NCBI GenBank assembly: GCA_946480925.1
Contig: CAMLLU010000008.1
Span: 1 to 64,000, forward strand
DNA: 64,000 nucleotides
Direction of reading: 5' to 3'
From: an uncultured Rivibacter sp.
GTDB lineage: Bacteria; Pseudomonadota; Gammaproteobacteria; Burkholderiales; Burkholderiaceae
A model generated the notes under the pieces. The model ran no database searches. It worked only from the letters and a program-made list of their open reading frames with translations, and was not told where the DNA came from. Positions within the stretch are counted from its first letter, which is position 1. Each line of letters starts with the position of its first letter. Below are positions 54,000-62,927 of this stretch, in pieces. A program made the position numbers and the translations under genes.

Positions 54000-55163
54000 C
54001 TAGGCCACATGCCTCAACCCCTGCACGATGTCGATCCTCGACATCTTCCAGGCCGGCCAGGCTGCAGCCACCACACCCACCACCACGCAAGCCGCAATCT
54101 GCAGCCCCTGTGTCAGCAAGCTCACCTCGAACACCGGAAACAACGTTCCCACCGCGTTCTTGAACGCAGCGGCTATCGGCAAGGTGAGCAGCAGCCCCAG
54201 CCCACCGCCGATCAACGCGATCAGCAGGCTTTCGCCGAACAGCAGCTTCACCACGAACCCCGGTGAAAAGCCCAGCGCCTTCAGCGTGGCGTATTCCGCC
54301 AGCCGCTCGCGTGCCGTCATCGTCATCGTGTTGGCCATCACGGCCATGATGATCACCACGATGATGAAGCTCACCGCCTGGATGGCGACGAGGATGGCTT
54401 CGCTCATCGACACGAAGCTGAGCTGGAAGGCGCTTTCGGTTTCGGTCAGCGTTTCGGCCAGCGAGTTCTTGAAGAGCTCGTCCACGCGCATCGAAATGGC
54501 CGCGGCGTTTTCGGGCTGGTCGATGCCCAGCACGTAGACGCCCACGAAGTCGACGTTGCGGGCCGCCTTCACGCGGGCGCGGAAGGTTTCGGTGAGGTAC
54601 TTCCAGTGGAACAGCATCTGCTGTTCGTCGGTCCTGGCCTCGGCGCCGTCGTAGATGGCGCGCAGCGTGAAGTTCCAGGTGCCGGGGTAGATGGTGCCCC
54701 TGAGCGGGATGGTGTCGCCCACTTTCCAGCCGAACTTGTCGGCGAGCTTCCTGCCCACCATGGCGCCTTGCCGGTCACGCAGGAAGGCTTCGCGCTCGGT
54801 GTCGCCGATGCGGTATTCGGGGTAGAGCGCGAGGTAGGTCGGCGCATCCACCGCGAACTGCGCGAAGAAGTTGCGCGGCTCGATGTAGATGCCGCCGAAC
54901 CAGTTGGCCCACGACACGCTGCTCACGCCGTCGACCGCGCGGATGCGCTCGGCATAGTGCAGCGGCAGCGGAAAGGTGAGCGAGATCGCGCTGCGGGTGA
55001 CGAGGCGCGTGCTGGAGCTCGCCTCCACGCCGGCGTACCAGGCATCGACGATGGTGCGCAGCAGGCCGAAGGCGCAGATGGCCACGATGAGGCCCACCAT
55101 CGTGAGCAGCGTGCGCAGCTTGTGGCGGAAGGCGTTCTTCAGCAGCAGCTTGAAGATGAACAT
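54000..55163 (-). CDS. ABC transporter permease, MacB/FtsX type
   Basis: A 387-residue permease with the FtsX/MacB topology: one N-terminal membrane helix after a short cytoplasmic tail (LRTLLTMVGLIVAICAFG), a large ~200-residue periplasmic domain, and three C-terminal helices (VSFIIVVIIMAVMANTMTM, LLIALIGGGLGLLLTLP, AACVVVGVVAAAWPAW). It has no ATPase domain of its own; the next gene supplies one. Such transporters work by mechanotransmission, moving lipoproteins, peptides or drugs from the periplasm with a partner adaptor. The order adaptor-ATPase-permease on one strand is an operon. The start follows a dispersed repeat. Confidence 0.9.
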   Translation of the reverse strand: MFIFKLLLKNAFRHKLRTLLTMVGLIVAICAFGLLRTIVDAWYAGVEASSSTRLVTRSAISLTFPLPLHYAERIRAVDGVSSVSWANWFGGIYIEPRNFFAQFAVDAPTYLALYPEYRIGDTEREAFLRDRQGAMVGRKLADKFGWKVGDTIPLRGTIYPGTWNFTLRAIYDGAEARTDEQQMLFHWKYLTETFRARVKAARNVDFVGVYVLGIDQPENAAAISMRVDELFKNSLAETLTETESAFQLSFVSMSEAILVAIQAVSFIIVVIIMAVMANTMTMTARERLAEYATLKALGFSPGFVVKLLFGESLLIALIGGGLGLLLTLPIAAAFKNAVGTLFPVFEVSLLTQGLQIAACVVVGVVAAAWPAWKMSRIDIVQGLRHVA

Positions 55164-55171
55164 GGCCGCCT

Positions 55172-55258
55172 GCCCCTCACCCTGGCCCTCTCCCCGAAGG
55201 GGCGAGGGGACGAAAAGCTCCCTCTCCCGCGGGCGGGAGAGGGCTGGGGTGAGGGTCG
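55172..55258. repeat. GC-rich palindromic repeat, partly coding for the ATPase C-terminus
   Basis: The stretch reads CCCTCACCCTGGCCCTCTCC, then GAGGGGACG and CTCCCTCTCCCGCGGGCGGGAGAGGG, with CCCTCACC near one end and GGTGAGGG near the other. Elements of this sequence type are common between genes in many proteobacteria (quoted in parts only). Here it lies between permease and ATPase genes and is translated as a Pro/Gly-rich tail of the ATPase. Confidence 0.75.
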
Positions 55259-55932
55259 GGCACCAGCACGCCTTTTTCCAGGTGCACCAGCCGCCGCGCG
55301 CGGGCCGCGGCCTTGGGATCGTGCGTGACCATCACGATGGTCTTGCCCAGCTCGGTGTGCAGCTCGTCCATCAACGCCAGCACTTCTTCGCCGGTCACGC
55401 GGTCGAGGTCGCCCGTGGGTTCGTCGGCGACGATGAGCGTGGGGTCGGTGACCAGCGCACGGGCGATCGCCACGCGTTGCTGCTGCCCGCCCGAGAGTTC
55501 GTTCGGGTAGTGGTCCATGCGGTCGAGCAGGCCCACCGCAGCCAGCGTGGCTTCGACGTGCTCGCGGCGCTTGCGGCCGGGCAAGCCGGACAGGAGCAGG
55601 GGCAGCTCGACGTTTTCATACGCAGTGAGCACCGGCATGAGGTTGTAGAACTGGAAGATGAAGCCCACGTTGGCGGCGCGCCAGTCGGCCAGCTCGCCTT
55701 CGCTCAACGTGGCGATGTCCACGCCGCCGATCTCGATGGTGCCGCTGGTGGGCTTGTCGATGCCGGCGATGAGGTTGAGCAGCGTGCTCTTGCCCGAGCC
55801 GCTGGGGCCCATCAGCGCGATGAATTCGCCGCGCTGCACGTCCAGGTCCACGTCGAGCAGCACGGGGATTTGCTGGCCGCCGCGCTGGTAGGCCTTGCGC
55901 AGCGAGCGGATGCAGATCAGGGGCTGATCCAT
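55177..55932 (-). CDS. ABC transporter ATP-binding protein, LolD/MacB type
   Basis: A 251-residue ATPase: Walker [16 protein letters not shown]-loop [17 protein letters not shown], signature [15 protein letters not shown], Walker [13 protein letters not shown] and H-loop [11 protein letters not shown]. The Gln/Phe context is that of the LolD/MacB subfamily. It energises the FtsX-type permease downstream. The last ~28 residues ([12 protein letters not shown] onward) derive from a dispersed repeat rather than the family. The start is uncertain: ATG 55932, or GTG 55947 overlapping the adaptor stop (GTGA) with five more residues. Confidence 0.9.
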   Translation of the reverse strand: MDQPLICIRSLRKAYQRGGQQIPVLLDVDLDVQRGEFIALMGPSGSGKSTLLNLIAGIDKPTSGTIEIGGVDIATLSEGELADWRAANVGFIFQFYNLMPVLTAYENVELPLLLSGLPGRKRREHVEATLAAVGLLDRMDHYPNELSGGQQQRVAIARALVTDPTLIVADEPTGDLDRVTGEEVLALMDELHTELGKTIVMVTHDPKAAARARRLVHLEKGVLVPDPHPSPLPPAGEGAFRPLAPSGRGPG

Positions 55933-55943
55933 CGCCGTGCCGC

Positions 55944-57197
55944 TCACTTGGCCGCCACCGCGACCTTCATGCCCGCCTGCAGCTTGTCGGCCGGCTTCAA
56001 CACCAGCCGCTCGCCGGACTTGAGCGCGCCCGTCACTTCGAGCACGTCGCCCAGCTTGCGGCCGGAGGCAACCTCCACGGCTTCGAGCACCTCGTCTTCA
56101 CCCTGCCTGGCCAGCCGCAGCACCACCTTCTTGCCGCCACGCTCGGCTACCGCGTCCGGGTTCACCGCCAGTACCGGCTTCTGGTCCGCGTCGGTGGCCG
56201 GCTGCGACAGGAAGGTCACCTTCGCGCTCATCTCGGGGAGGATGCGCGCGTCGAGCTTCTCGAACTGGATCTTGGTCATCACGGTGGCCTTGGCGCGGTC
56301 CACCGTGGGCACGATGCCGCCCACCTTGCCGCGAAAGCGCACCTCGGGCAGCGCATCGAGCGTGATCTCCACCGGCTGGCCGATCCTGGCCTTCGACAGG
56401 TTGCTCTCCGACACGTCGGCCTCCACTTCGAGCGTGCCCATGTCGGCCATGGTCACCACCGCGCCCTGCGAGCCGGCCGCGCTGGAAAACGGCGTGATGA
56501 TGTCGCCCACGTTGGCGTTCTTCACCAGCACCACGCCGTCGAACGGCGCGCGGATCTCGGTGAAGTTCTCGTTCACGCGCTGCACGTTCACCTGCGCACG
56601 GGCCTGCGCGAGCCCGGCCTCGGCCGAAGCCACGGCGGCGCGCGCGGCGTTGGCGCGGGTGAGCGACGCGTCCACCGCTTGCGGCGAGACGAAGCCCTGT
56701 GCCTGCAGGCCTTGCGTGCGCTTGAGTTCCGCCTCGGCGTTGATCGCTTCCACGCGTGCCTGCGCGAGGGCCGCCTCGGCCTGGCGCACGCCGGCCTGCG
56801 CGGTGGCGATGGCGGCCTGCACGTCGCTGGCGTCGAGCCGTGCGATCAACTCGCCTTTTTTCACCTGCGAGCCTTCGCGCACGTTCAGTTCCAGCAGGCG
56901 GCCCGTGGCCTTGGAGGCCACTGCGGCCCGGCGCTGCGCCACCACGTAGCCTGAAGCGGTGAGCTGCGCGTATTGCATAGACGGGTAGCTGGTGAGCACC
57001 GTGGTGACGTGCACCTCGGCCTTGCGCGGCGCGAAGGCGAGGCCGGCCGCCACGATCAGCACGAGTGCCGCAACGATCCACCACTTCCAGCGGCCGCGCC
57101 GCCGCCGGGCCGGCGCCAGCGCCGTGCGGTCAATGCGCAATTGCGACAATTTCGACGACGAGGGAGTGACGGCAGCGGGCTGGTCTTCGTCGGCCAT
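55944..57197 (-). CDS. Periplasmic adaptor (HlyD/MacA-type membrane fusion protein)
   Basis: A 417-residue membrane-fusion protein. Residues ~35-55 form an N-terminal anchor (WWIVAALVLIVAAGLAF). They are followed by a lipoyl-like half (ATGRLLELNVREGSQVKKGEL), a coiled-coil hairpin of ~100 residues rich in Ala/Gln/Glu, the other lipoyl half (FTEIRAPFDGVVLVKNANVGD), a beta-barrel and a membrane-proximal domain. It bridges an MacB-like inner-membrane exporter to an outer-membrane channel such as TolC. It is the first gene of the operon; no outer-membrane factor is encoded nearby. The ATG at 57197 gives an N-terminal cytoplasmic tail of 30 residues. Confidence 0.9.
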   Translation of the reverse strand: MADEDQPAAVTPSSSKLSQLRIDRTALAPARRRRGRWKWWIVAALVLIVAAGLAFAPRKAEVHVTTVLTSYPSMQYAQLTASGYVVAQRRAAVASKATGRLLELNVREGSQVKKGELIARLDASDVQAAIATAQAGVRQAEAALAQARVEAINAEAELKRTQGLQAQGFVSPQAVDASLTRANAARAAVASAEAGLAQARAQVNVQRVNENFTEIRAPFDGVVLVKNANVGDIITPFSSAAGSQGAVVTMADMGTLEVEADVSESNLSKARIGQPVEITLDALPEVRFRGKVGGIVPTVDRAKATVMTKIQFEKLDARILPEMSAKVTFLSQPATDADQKPVLAVNPDAVAERGGKKVVLRLARQGEDEVLEAVEVASGRKLGDVLEVTGALKSGERLVLKPADKLQAGMKVAVAAK

Positions 57198-57306
57198 GGC
57201 GTGAGGGCAGCAGGCAGTGGGAGGCCGAGCGATTGTGCACAAGCCTCCGTCGCTGTTGCACTTTGTCATGCCTGTGTAGGAGCCTCTGAAGCATGCTTGG
57301 CCGCTT

Positions 57307-57987
57307 ATGGAAAACAGCTTCGAACAACGCAAAGGCAGTTCAGTGGAGGCTCGCCATCACCGGCTCGGACTGGCTTGGCTCGTGGTGGGGGTGCTGGCAC
57401 TGCAGGCTTGCGGTGGCGGCGGTGACGACAGCACCACCACCACTGCCTCGCCGCCGGCAAGTGGCACCACACCGACTCCCGCCCCTTCTCCCACACCGAC
57501 TCCGACGCCGTCGTCATCGCCGAGCCCTTCACAGGCACCGGCCACCGCCTCCACTTGCGGCATCACCAACTTCCAGGCCGAGATGCTGCAGCGCGTGAAC
57601 GCCTACCGTGCCGCCGGGGCCAGCTGTGGCTCGCGCGGCACCTTCGCGGCTGCCGCAGCGCTTACGTGGAACACCAAGCTCACCGACGCGGCCTACGGCC
57701 ATTCGCGTGACATGGCCGACAACAACTACTTCTCGCACACCAGCCTCGACGGCCGCACGCTCGGCCAGCGCGTCACCGCGGCGGGCTACAGCTGGTCGGC
57801 CGTGGGCGAGAACATTGCGGGCGGGCAGAGCACGGTGCAATCCGTCGTCGATGGCTGGATGGCCAGCGACGGCCATTGCGCCAACATCATGAACGCGAGC
57901 TTCACCCAGATCGGCGTGGCCTGCGCGAGCAACACGAACAGCACCTACGTTCGCTACTGGACCATGGTGCTGGCGCGGCCCCAGTAG
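57307..57987 (+). CDS. CAP (SCP-like) domain lipoprotein
   Basis: A 226-residue protein with a lipoprotein signal: LAWLVVGVLALQAC, a lipobox (LQAC) with Cys as the lipidated residue. A ~45-residue Ser/Thr/Pro-rich linker (repeats of PTPTP-like sequence) precedes a CAP domain with NAYRAAGASCG, AAALTWNTKLTDAAYGHS, YFSHTSLDGRTLGQR, WSAVGENIAGG, and an ANIMNASFTQIGVAC end. His/Glu of these motifs form the CAP cavity. The role in bacteria is unclear; some are secreted binding or proteolytic proteins. It converges with mnmA and shares a hairpin terminator. Confidence 0.87.
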   Translation: MENSFEQRKGSSVEARHHRLGLAWLVVGVLALQACGGGGDDSTTTTASPPASGTTPTPAPSPTPTPTPSSSPSPSQAPATASTCGITNFQAEMLQRVNAYRAAGASCGSRGTFAAAAALTWNTKLTDAAYGHSRDMADNNYFSHTSLDGRTLGQRVTAAGYSWSAVGENIAGGQSTVQSVVDGWMASDGHCANIMNASFTQIGVACASNTNSTYVRYWTMVLARPQ

Positions 57988-58022
57988 CGCCGCTGCCCCT
58001 GACAGCACAGCGGCGCGGCGTT
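57987..58022. terminator. Terminator hairpin between CAP gene and mnmA
   Basis: GCGCCGCTG (57987-57995) pairs with CAGCGGCGC (58008-58016), then GGCGTTCTT. It starts at the CAP stop codon, so it can serve that gene; mnmA ends 11 bp further on the other strand. Confidence 0.65.
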
Positions 58023-58026
58023 CTTG

Positions 58027-59133
58027 CTAGTCGCTGTGCGCGATGAAACCGCCGCCCAGGCACACGTCGCCGGCATACAGCACGGCCGACTGGCCCGGCG
58101 TCACGGCCCATTGCGGCTCGCCGAAGGCCAGTTCGAAGGCGCCGTTGGCGCCTTCCTTCAGCACGCAGGCCGCGTCGGCCTGGCGGTAGCGGGTCTTGGC
58201 CGCCATCGTGCCCGCCGCGGGCGGCTCGCCGGCCACCCAGCTGGCCTCGTCGGCCTGCAGCACTTTGCTTTGCAGCCAGGGGTGGTCGTGGCCCTGTACC
58301 ACGTAGAGCGTGTTGTGGGTGATGTCCTTGCGGGCCACGAACCACGGCTCGTGCTCGCCACCGCCACGCGGTGCGCCCTTTTCCTTCACGCCGCCGATGC
58401 CGATGCCCTTGCGCTGGCCCAGCGTGTAGAACGACAGGCCCACGTGCTCGCCGATCACGCGGCCGCGGTCGTTCCTGATGGGGCCCGGCTGGTTGGCGAG
58501 ATAGCGGTTCAGGAACTCGCGGAACGGCCGCTCGCCGATGAAGCAGATGCCGGTGGAGTCCTTCTTCTTCGCGTTCGGCAGGCCGATCTCGTCGGCGATG
58601 CGGCGCACTTCGGTCTTGTGCAGCTCGCCCACCGGAAACAGCGTTTTCGACAGCTGCGCCTGGTTGAGCCGGTGCAGGAAGTAGCTCTGGTCCTTGCCCG
58701 GGTCCAGCCCCTTCAGCAGCTCGAAGCGGCCATTGCGTTCGCGCACGCGAGCGTAGTGGCCGGTGGCGATCTTTTCGGCGCCGAGCCGCATCGCGTGGTC
58801 CAGAAAGGCCTTGAACTTGATCTCGGCGTTGCACAGCACGTCGGGGTTGGGCGTGCGGCCGGCCTGGTATTCGCGCAGGAATTCGGCGAACACGCGGTCC
58901 TTGTACTCGGCCGCGAAGTTCACGTGCTCCATCTCGATGCCGATCACGTCGGCCACCGAGGCGGCGTCGAGGAAGTCCTGGCGCGACGAGCAGTATTCGT
59001 CGTCATCGTCGTCTTCCCAGTTCTTCATGAAGATGCCGACGACGTCGTAACCCTGTTGCTTGAGCAGCCAGGCGCTGACCGCGGAATCGACCCCGCCGCT
59101 CAAGCCCACCACCACACGTTCTTTCGTTGCCAT
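58027..59133 (-). CDS. mnmA: tRNA-specific 2-thiouridylase MnmA
   Basis: A 368-residue thiouridylase that makes s2U34 at the wobble position of Lys, Glu and Gln tRNAs. Its PP-loop is [11 protein letters not shown] near the N-terminus. Catalytic Cys residues are in [10 protein letters not shown] and [10 protein letters not shown], and the TPNPDVLCN context and [24 protein letters not shown] motifs are standard. A run of five Asp near residue 46 is typical of betaproteobacterial members. The ATG at 59133 is used; an ATG nine bases further upstream would add MRP. It has a typical leader with GCGCTTT ahead. Confidence 0.96.
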   Translation of the reverse strand: MATKERVVVGLSGGVDSAVSAWLLKQQGYDVVGIFMKNWEDDDDDEYCSSRQDFLDAASVADVIGIEMEHVNFAAEYKDRVFAEFLREYQAGRTPNPDVLCNAEIKFKAFLDHAMRLGAEKIATGHYARVRERNGRFELLKGLDPGKDQSYFLHRLNQAQLSKTLFPVGELHKTEVRRIADEIGLPNAKKKDSTGICFIGERPFREFLNRYLANQPGPIRNDRGRVIGEHVGLSFYTLGQRKGIGIGGVKEKGAPRGGGEHEPWFVARKDITHNTLYVVQGHDHPWLQSKVLQADEASWVAGEPPAAGTMAAKTRYRQADAACVLKEGANGAFELAFGEPQWAVTPGQSAVLYAGDVCLGGGFIAHSD

Positions 59134-59587
59134 GGGGCGCAATTTTAGGAAAGCGCCCTCGAGCGCAGTTGCCGGCTGCCGGCATGGCCCTACGCCACGG
59201 CGATCGGCAGGCGGATGGACGGATGGCCGAACCGCGACGTGAATCCAGGCGCGCTCAGCGCGTTGTCGCCCGCGGTTGGTACGGCCGAGAAGCGGTGCTC
59301 ACGCATGGGGCAAGGGCAGGTGCGCCCCCCCGGCACGACATCGACGGCTTTGAGCAAGCCGGTCGTCATCCCGTCCCGCATACGAGTACGGTCTGGCGGG
59401 CATTCAGCTGTACCTCAAGTCCTTGTGAGCCAGTCGATGCCGGCGTACCAGGCTGGGAAGCGAGTCCAGTACCGGGCCATGCACGGCTTGTGCGCAAGGA
59501 AGCGGGCACTAAACTGAATGGACGCCCGTGACTCGGCGGGGCAGGGCCATGGGCTTCCACGGTGCCCCGGCAGAAGAGGAGACGGTG
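59134..59587. other. 454-bp gene-free interval between mnmA and the 117-residue gene
   Basis: Two divergent genes need promoters here. A minus-strand frame of 63 codons (59190-59381) gives low-complexity sequence with no ribosome site that I trust. GAGGAGACGGTG just before 59588 is the ribosome site of the next gene. Nothing else was recognised. Confidence 0.5.
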
Positions 59588-59941
59588 ATGAGTTCGAACG
59601 TCGTCTTGTTCGCGTGGAACCGTGCTATCCCAGGGAGGGAGCGCTTGAGTGCCGAACACTTTGGCGAGTTCCTGCAGTACCTGGGCGAGTTGCAGAAGAA
59701 AGGCACGATCCAGGCCTTCGACCCCGTGTTTCTCGATCCGCACGGTGGCGACCTGAACGGCTTCTTCCTGCTGCGCGGCGATAGCACCAAACTCGATGGC
59801 CTGCTGGCCAGCGACGAATGGGTGCAGCACACGATCCGTGCGCTGCTGCATCTCGAAGGTTCCGGGGTCGTGCGCGGGGTTACCGGCGACCTGCTGATGC
59901 AGCGCATGAACGTGTGGACCAAACTGTTGCCCCAGTCATAG
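59588..59941 (+). CDS. Unknown 117-residue protein next to a ferritin-like gene
   Basis: A soluble protein without signal peptide, starting MSSNVVLFAWNRAIPGRERL with ribosome site GAGGAG. HFGEFLQYLGELQKKGTI, FLDPHGGDLNGFFLLRGD and LLASDEWVQHTIRALLHLEG suggest a small alpha/beta ferredoxin-like (dimeric barrel) fold, which is a guess from pattern. The stop is 40 bp before a ferritin-like gene with its own AGGAAGGAG site, so co-transcription is likely. A heme or metal link is inferred only from position. Confidence 0.7.
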   Translation: MSSNVVLFAWNRAIPGRERLSAEHFGEFLQYLGELQKKGTIQAFDPVFLDPHGGDLNGFFLLRGDSTKLDGLLASDEWVQHTIRALLHLEGSGVVRGVTGDLLMQRMNVWTKLLPQS

Positions 59942-59981
59942 GGTCACCGTCGACCTTGGCCTCAGGAAGGAGTGGTGTGCC

Positions 59982-60446
59982 ATGAGCGGTTCGAAACAAG
60001 AACAGATCGTCAACGTGCTCAACCGCCTGCTCGAGGCGGAGCTGGCCGGCGTGGTGCGCTACACGCACTATTCCTTCCTCGTGTTCGGCTTCGGCCGCAT
60101 CCCCATCGTGAGCTGGCTGCGTGCTCAGGCCAGTGAATCGCTGCTGCACGCGCAGCAGGTGGGCGAATGGATCACCACGCTGGGTGCCTACCCGTCGCTG
60201 GCGATCGGGTCGCTGCTCGATTCACACCAGACCGACGTGGGCGTGATGCTGAGCGAGTCGCTCGAAGCCGAAGGCAACGCGCTGCGGCTGTACCGCGAGC
60301 TGCTGGCGTTGGTGGAGGGCCATTCGGTCGGGCTCGAGGAATTTGCGCGGCAGATGATCCAGGCGGAGGAGTTGCACGCCGCCGAGGTGGACAAGATGTT
60401 GCGCAAGCCGGGGCAGGTGGCGGCGTTTGCGCCGCCGCCCGGTTGA
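59982..60446 (+). CDS. Ferritin-like di-iron protein (bacterioferritin family)
   Basis: A 154-residue four-helix protein with the ferritin-type ligand pattern: Glu in LLEAELAGVVRYTHYSF, E-x-x-x-H in ASESLLHAQQVGEWI, Glu in SLEAEGNALRLYRELL, and E-x-x-H in AEELHAAEVDKMLR. This fits a bacterioferritin-like iron oxidation/storage protein, though a heme-ligating Met cannot be fixed without alignment. The ribosome site is AGGAAGGAG. It ends 4 bp from the convergent Nudix gene. Confidence 0.8.
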   Translation: MSGSKQEQIVNVLNRLLEAELAGVVRYTHYSFLVFGFGRIPIVSWLRAQASESLLHAQQVGEWITTLGAYPSLAIGSLLDSHQTDVGVMLSESLEAEGNALRLYRELLALVEGHSVGLEEFARQMIQAEELHAAEVDKMLRKPGQVAAFAPPPG

Positions 60447-60450
60447 TGGG

Positions 60451-60957
60451 TCAAATTGCCGGGCGCTTGATTTCGGGGTCGAAGACCGTCGGGTCGGTGG
60501 TGAGCAGTTCCAGCGGGTAACGCTTGCCGGCCAGGTAGTCCTCGACGCAGCGCAAGACCAGCGGGCTGCGGTGGCGGTCCACGCAGGCGCGTACTTCGTC
60601 GGCCGTGAGCCACAGGGTCCGCACGATGCCGCAGTCGAGCACCCACCCCGGCGCCGGCTCGCTGACGGCGCCGCAGAAGGCCAGGCGCAGGTAGGTCACG
60701 TCTTCGCCGGTGGCCTCGCGGCGAAAGCGCGAGAGGTACATGCCCACCAGCGCCTGCGGCTGGAACACGCAGCCCGTCTCTTCGAGCGCCTCGCGCGCCA
60801 CGCCCTGCTCTGGTGACTCGCCCGGGTCCAGGTGGCCGGCGGGGTTGTTGAGCTTCAGACCCTCGGGGGTCTCTTCCTCCACCAGCAGGAAACGGCCGCC
60901 CCGCTCGATCACGGCGGCGACGGTGACGCTGGGCTTCCAACGTTCTTCGACGGTCAT
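60451..60957 (-). CDS. Nudix hydrolase (NudJ-like)
   Basis: A 168-residue hydrolase with an intact Nudix box: G-H-L-D-P-G-E-S, then VAREALEETGC (GX5EX7REUXEEXGU pattern). The upstream VTVAAVIERGGRFLLVEEE and KLNNPAGHL stretches are those of the NudJ (pyrophosphatase acting on thiamine-PP or HMP-PP) group. It cleaves a nucleoside- or other diphosphate; the substrate is unproven. The ATG at 60957 (MTVEERWKPSV) is preferred; another ATG nine bases upstream is possible. Confidence 0.9.
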   Translation of the reverse strand: MTVEERWKPSVTVAAVIERGGRFLLVEEETPEGLKLNNPAGHLDPGESPEQGVAREALEETGCVFQPQALVGMYLSRFRREATGEDVTYLRLAFCGAVSEPAPGWVLDCGIVRTLWLTADEVRACVDRHRSPLVLRCVEDYLAGKRYPLELLTTDPTVFDPEIKRPAI

Positions 60958-61114
60958 GCCCCGCATGGTAGCCACGCGGTTTGCCCCATGTTGCGGCCGG
61001 GATTGCATGCATGCCGGTCACAACTGATGAATGTGACCGTGGCGGGTCGTTCGGTTGCATTCTTTGTGTAAGCTCCGCGCAAGCCAGCGAACGTGCCAGA
61101 ACCAGGAGGGTTTG

Positions 61115-62233
61115 ATGCTCATCGGAGTACCGCTCGAGACAGCGGCGGGTGAAACTCGTGTTGCCGTAACACCGGAAACCGCCAAGAAACTCAAGGCCCA
61201 GGGCCATGCCGTGCGCATCCAGTCGGGTGCCGGTGTGGCGGCTGCGGTACCCGATGCGGCCTACGTCGCGGTGGGTGCCGAGATCACCGACGCCGCCGGA
61301 GCCCTGGGGGCGGACCTGGTGCTCAAGGTGCGCTCGCCCGGCGCCTCGGAGCTGGCGCAGATGAAACCGGGCGCCGCGCTCGTGGGCCTGCTCAACCCGT
61401 TCGACCGCGACGGACTCACCGCGCTCGCCAACGCCAGGCTGACCGCCTTCGCGCTCGAGGCCGCGCCGCGCACCACACGCGCGCAGAGCATGGACGTGCT
61501 GTCTTCCCAGGCCAACATCGCCGGCTACAAGGCCGTGATGATCGCGGCCGACAAGTACCAACGCCTCTTCCCGATGCTCATGACTGCGGCCGGCACCATC
61601 AAGGCTGCGCGGGTCGTGATCCTGGGCGTGGGCGTGGCCGGCCTGCAGGCCATTGCCACGGCCAAGCGGCTGGGCGCGGTGATCGAAGCCTCGGACGTGC
61701 GGCCTTCGGTGAAGGAGCAGGTCGAGTCGCTGGGCGCCAAGTTCATCGACGTGCCCTACGAGACCGCCGAGGAGAAGGAAGCGGCCGAAGGCGTGGGCGG
61801 CTATGCGCGTCCCATGCCGCAGAGCTGGCTCGACCGCCAGAAGGCCGAGGTGGCCAAGCGGGTGGCGGCCGCCGACATCGTGATCACTACCGCGCTGATC
61901 CCCGGCCGGGCCGCGCCGGTGCTGGTGACCGAAGAGATGGTCAGGAGCATGAAGCCGGGCTCGGTGATCGTCGACCTGGCCGCCCCGGCCGGCGGCAACT
62001 GCCCGCTCACCGAGGCCGGCAAGACGGTCATCAAGCATGGAGTCACCCTCGTGGGTGAAACCAACCTGCCGGCGCTGGTGGCGGCCGACTCGAGCGCGCT
62101 GTATGCGCGCAACGTGCTGGACTTCCTGAAGCTCGTGCTCGAGAAGGAGGCCGCGGCCCTGAAGATCGACCTCGAGGACGACATCGTGAAGGCCTGCCTG
62201 ATGTGCCGCGACGGCCAGCTGCTGAGGGCCTAG
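61115..62233 (+). CDS. pntAa: NAD(P) transhydrogenase subunit alpha part 1 (domain I)
   Basis: A 372-residue soluble subunit carrying the NAD(H)-binding domain of proton-translocating transhydrogenase. Motifs are [37 protein letters not shown], the Rossmann [18 protein letters not shown], and [15 protein letters not shown]. The gene is of the split type: the membrane part is encoded separately. The ribosome site is AGGAGGG, 7 bp before the ATG. It is followed by panD after 2 bp, then pntAb and pntB. The enzyme couples NADH to NADPH conversion to proton flow. Confidence 0.93.
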   Translation: MLIGVPLETAAGETRVAVTPETAKKLKAQGHAVRIQSGAGVAAAVPDAAYVAVGAEITDAAGALGADLVLKVRSPGASELAQMKPGAALVGLLNPFDRDGLTALANARLTAFALEAAPRTTRAQSMDVLSSQANIAGYKAVMIAADKYQRLFPMLMTAAGTIKAARVVILGVGVAGLQAIATAKRLGAVIEASDVRPSVKEQVESLGAKFIDVPYETAEEKEAAEGVGGYARPMPQSWLDRQKAEVAKRVAAADIVITTALIPGRAAPVLVTEEMVRSMKPGSVIVDLAAPAGGNCPLTEAGKTVIKHGVTLVGETNLPALVAADSSALYARNVLDFLKLVLEKEAAALKIDLEDDIVKACLMCRDGQLLRA

Positions 62234-62235
62234 GC

Positions 62236-62598
62236 GTGAATCGCATCATGCTGCGAGCGAAGCTGCACCGCGCCACCGTCACCGAGGCCGACCTGCACTA
62301 CGAGGGCTCCTGCGGCATCGACGAAGACCTGCTCGAAGCCGCCGACATGCACGAGTTCGAGAAGATCGAGCTCTACAACGTCAACAACGGCGAGCGCTTC
62401 TCCACCTACATCATCAAGGCGCCGCGCGGTTCGGGCGCGATCTCGCTCAATGGCGCGGCGGCACGCAAGGCGCACGTGGGCGACCTCTTGATCATCTGCA
62501 CTTATGCGCCGATGAGCGACGAAGAAGCGCGCCGCTACAAGCCCCGTGTCGTGCTGCTCGGCGAGAACAACCGCATCAGCGAAATCAAGAAGATCTAG
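62236..62598 (+). CDS. panD: Aspartate 1-decarboxylase
   Basis: A 120-residue pyruvoyl enzyme making beta-alanine for pantothenate. The start is GTG at 62236 ([20 protein letters not shown]), which aligns with the usual N-terminus and places the self-cleavage Gly24-Ser25 in YEGSC exactly as in the E. coli enzyme. Tyr/Arg and Thr ([26 protein letters not shown]) fit. It sits 2 bp after pntAa and 8 bp before pntAb, in the middle of the transhydrogenase operon. Confidence 0.95.
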   Translation: MNRIMLRAKLHRATVTEADLHYEGSCGIDEDLLEAADMHEFEKIELYNVNNGERFSTYIIKAPRGSGAISLNGAAARKAHVGDLLIICTYAPMSDEEARRYKPRVVLLGENNRISEIKKI

Positions 62599-62606
62599 GA
62601 GCCACC

Positions 62607-62927
62607 ATGGACGCGATCAGTCCGACGATCATCAACCTCATCATCTTCGTGCTGGCCATCTACGTGGGCTACCACGTGGTGTGGACCGTCACGCCCGCGC
62701 TGCACACGCCGCTCATGGCCGTGACCAACGCCATCTCGGCCATCGTGATCGTGGGGGCCATGCTGGCCGCCGCGCTCACCGAAACCGGGCTGGGCAAGAG
62801 CATGGGCGTGCTGGCGGTGGCGCTGGCCTCGGTCAACATCTTCGGCGGCTTCCTCGTCACGCGGCGCATGCTCGAGATGTTCAAGAAGAAGGACAAGCCT
62901 GCCAAGGCCGAGGGGAACAAGCAATGA
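62607..62927 (+). CDS. pntAb: NAD(P) transhydrogenase subunit alpha part 2 (membrane)
   Basis: A 106-residue membrane subunit, with three hydrophobic helices (IINLIIFVLAIYVGYHVVW, AISAIVIVGAMLAAALT, MGVLAVALASVNIFGGFLV) and a basic C-terminal tail. This is the second half of a split alpha subunit. The ATG follows GGAGCCACC. The stop overlaps the pntB ATG (ATGA). Confidence 0.93.
   Translation: MDAISPTIINLIIFVLAIYVGYHVVWTVTPALHTPLMAVTNAISAIVIVGAMLAAALTETGLGKSMGVLAVALASVNIFGGFLVTRRMLEMFKKKDKPAKAEGNKQ

Noticed and set aside
59190..59381. 63-codon minus-strand frame upstream of mnmA.
   Set aside because: No ribosome site that I trust and no recognisable pattern; likely noncoding.
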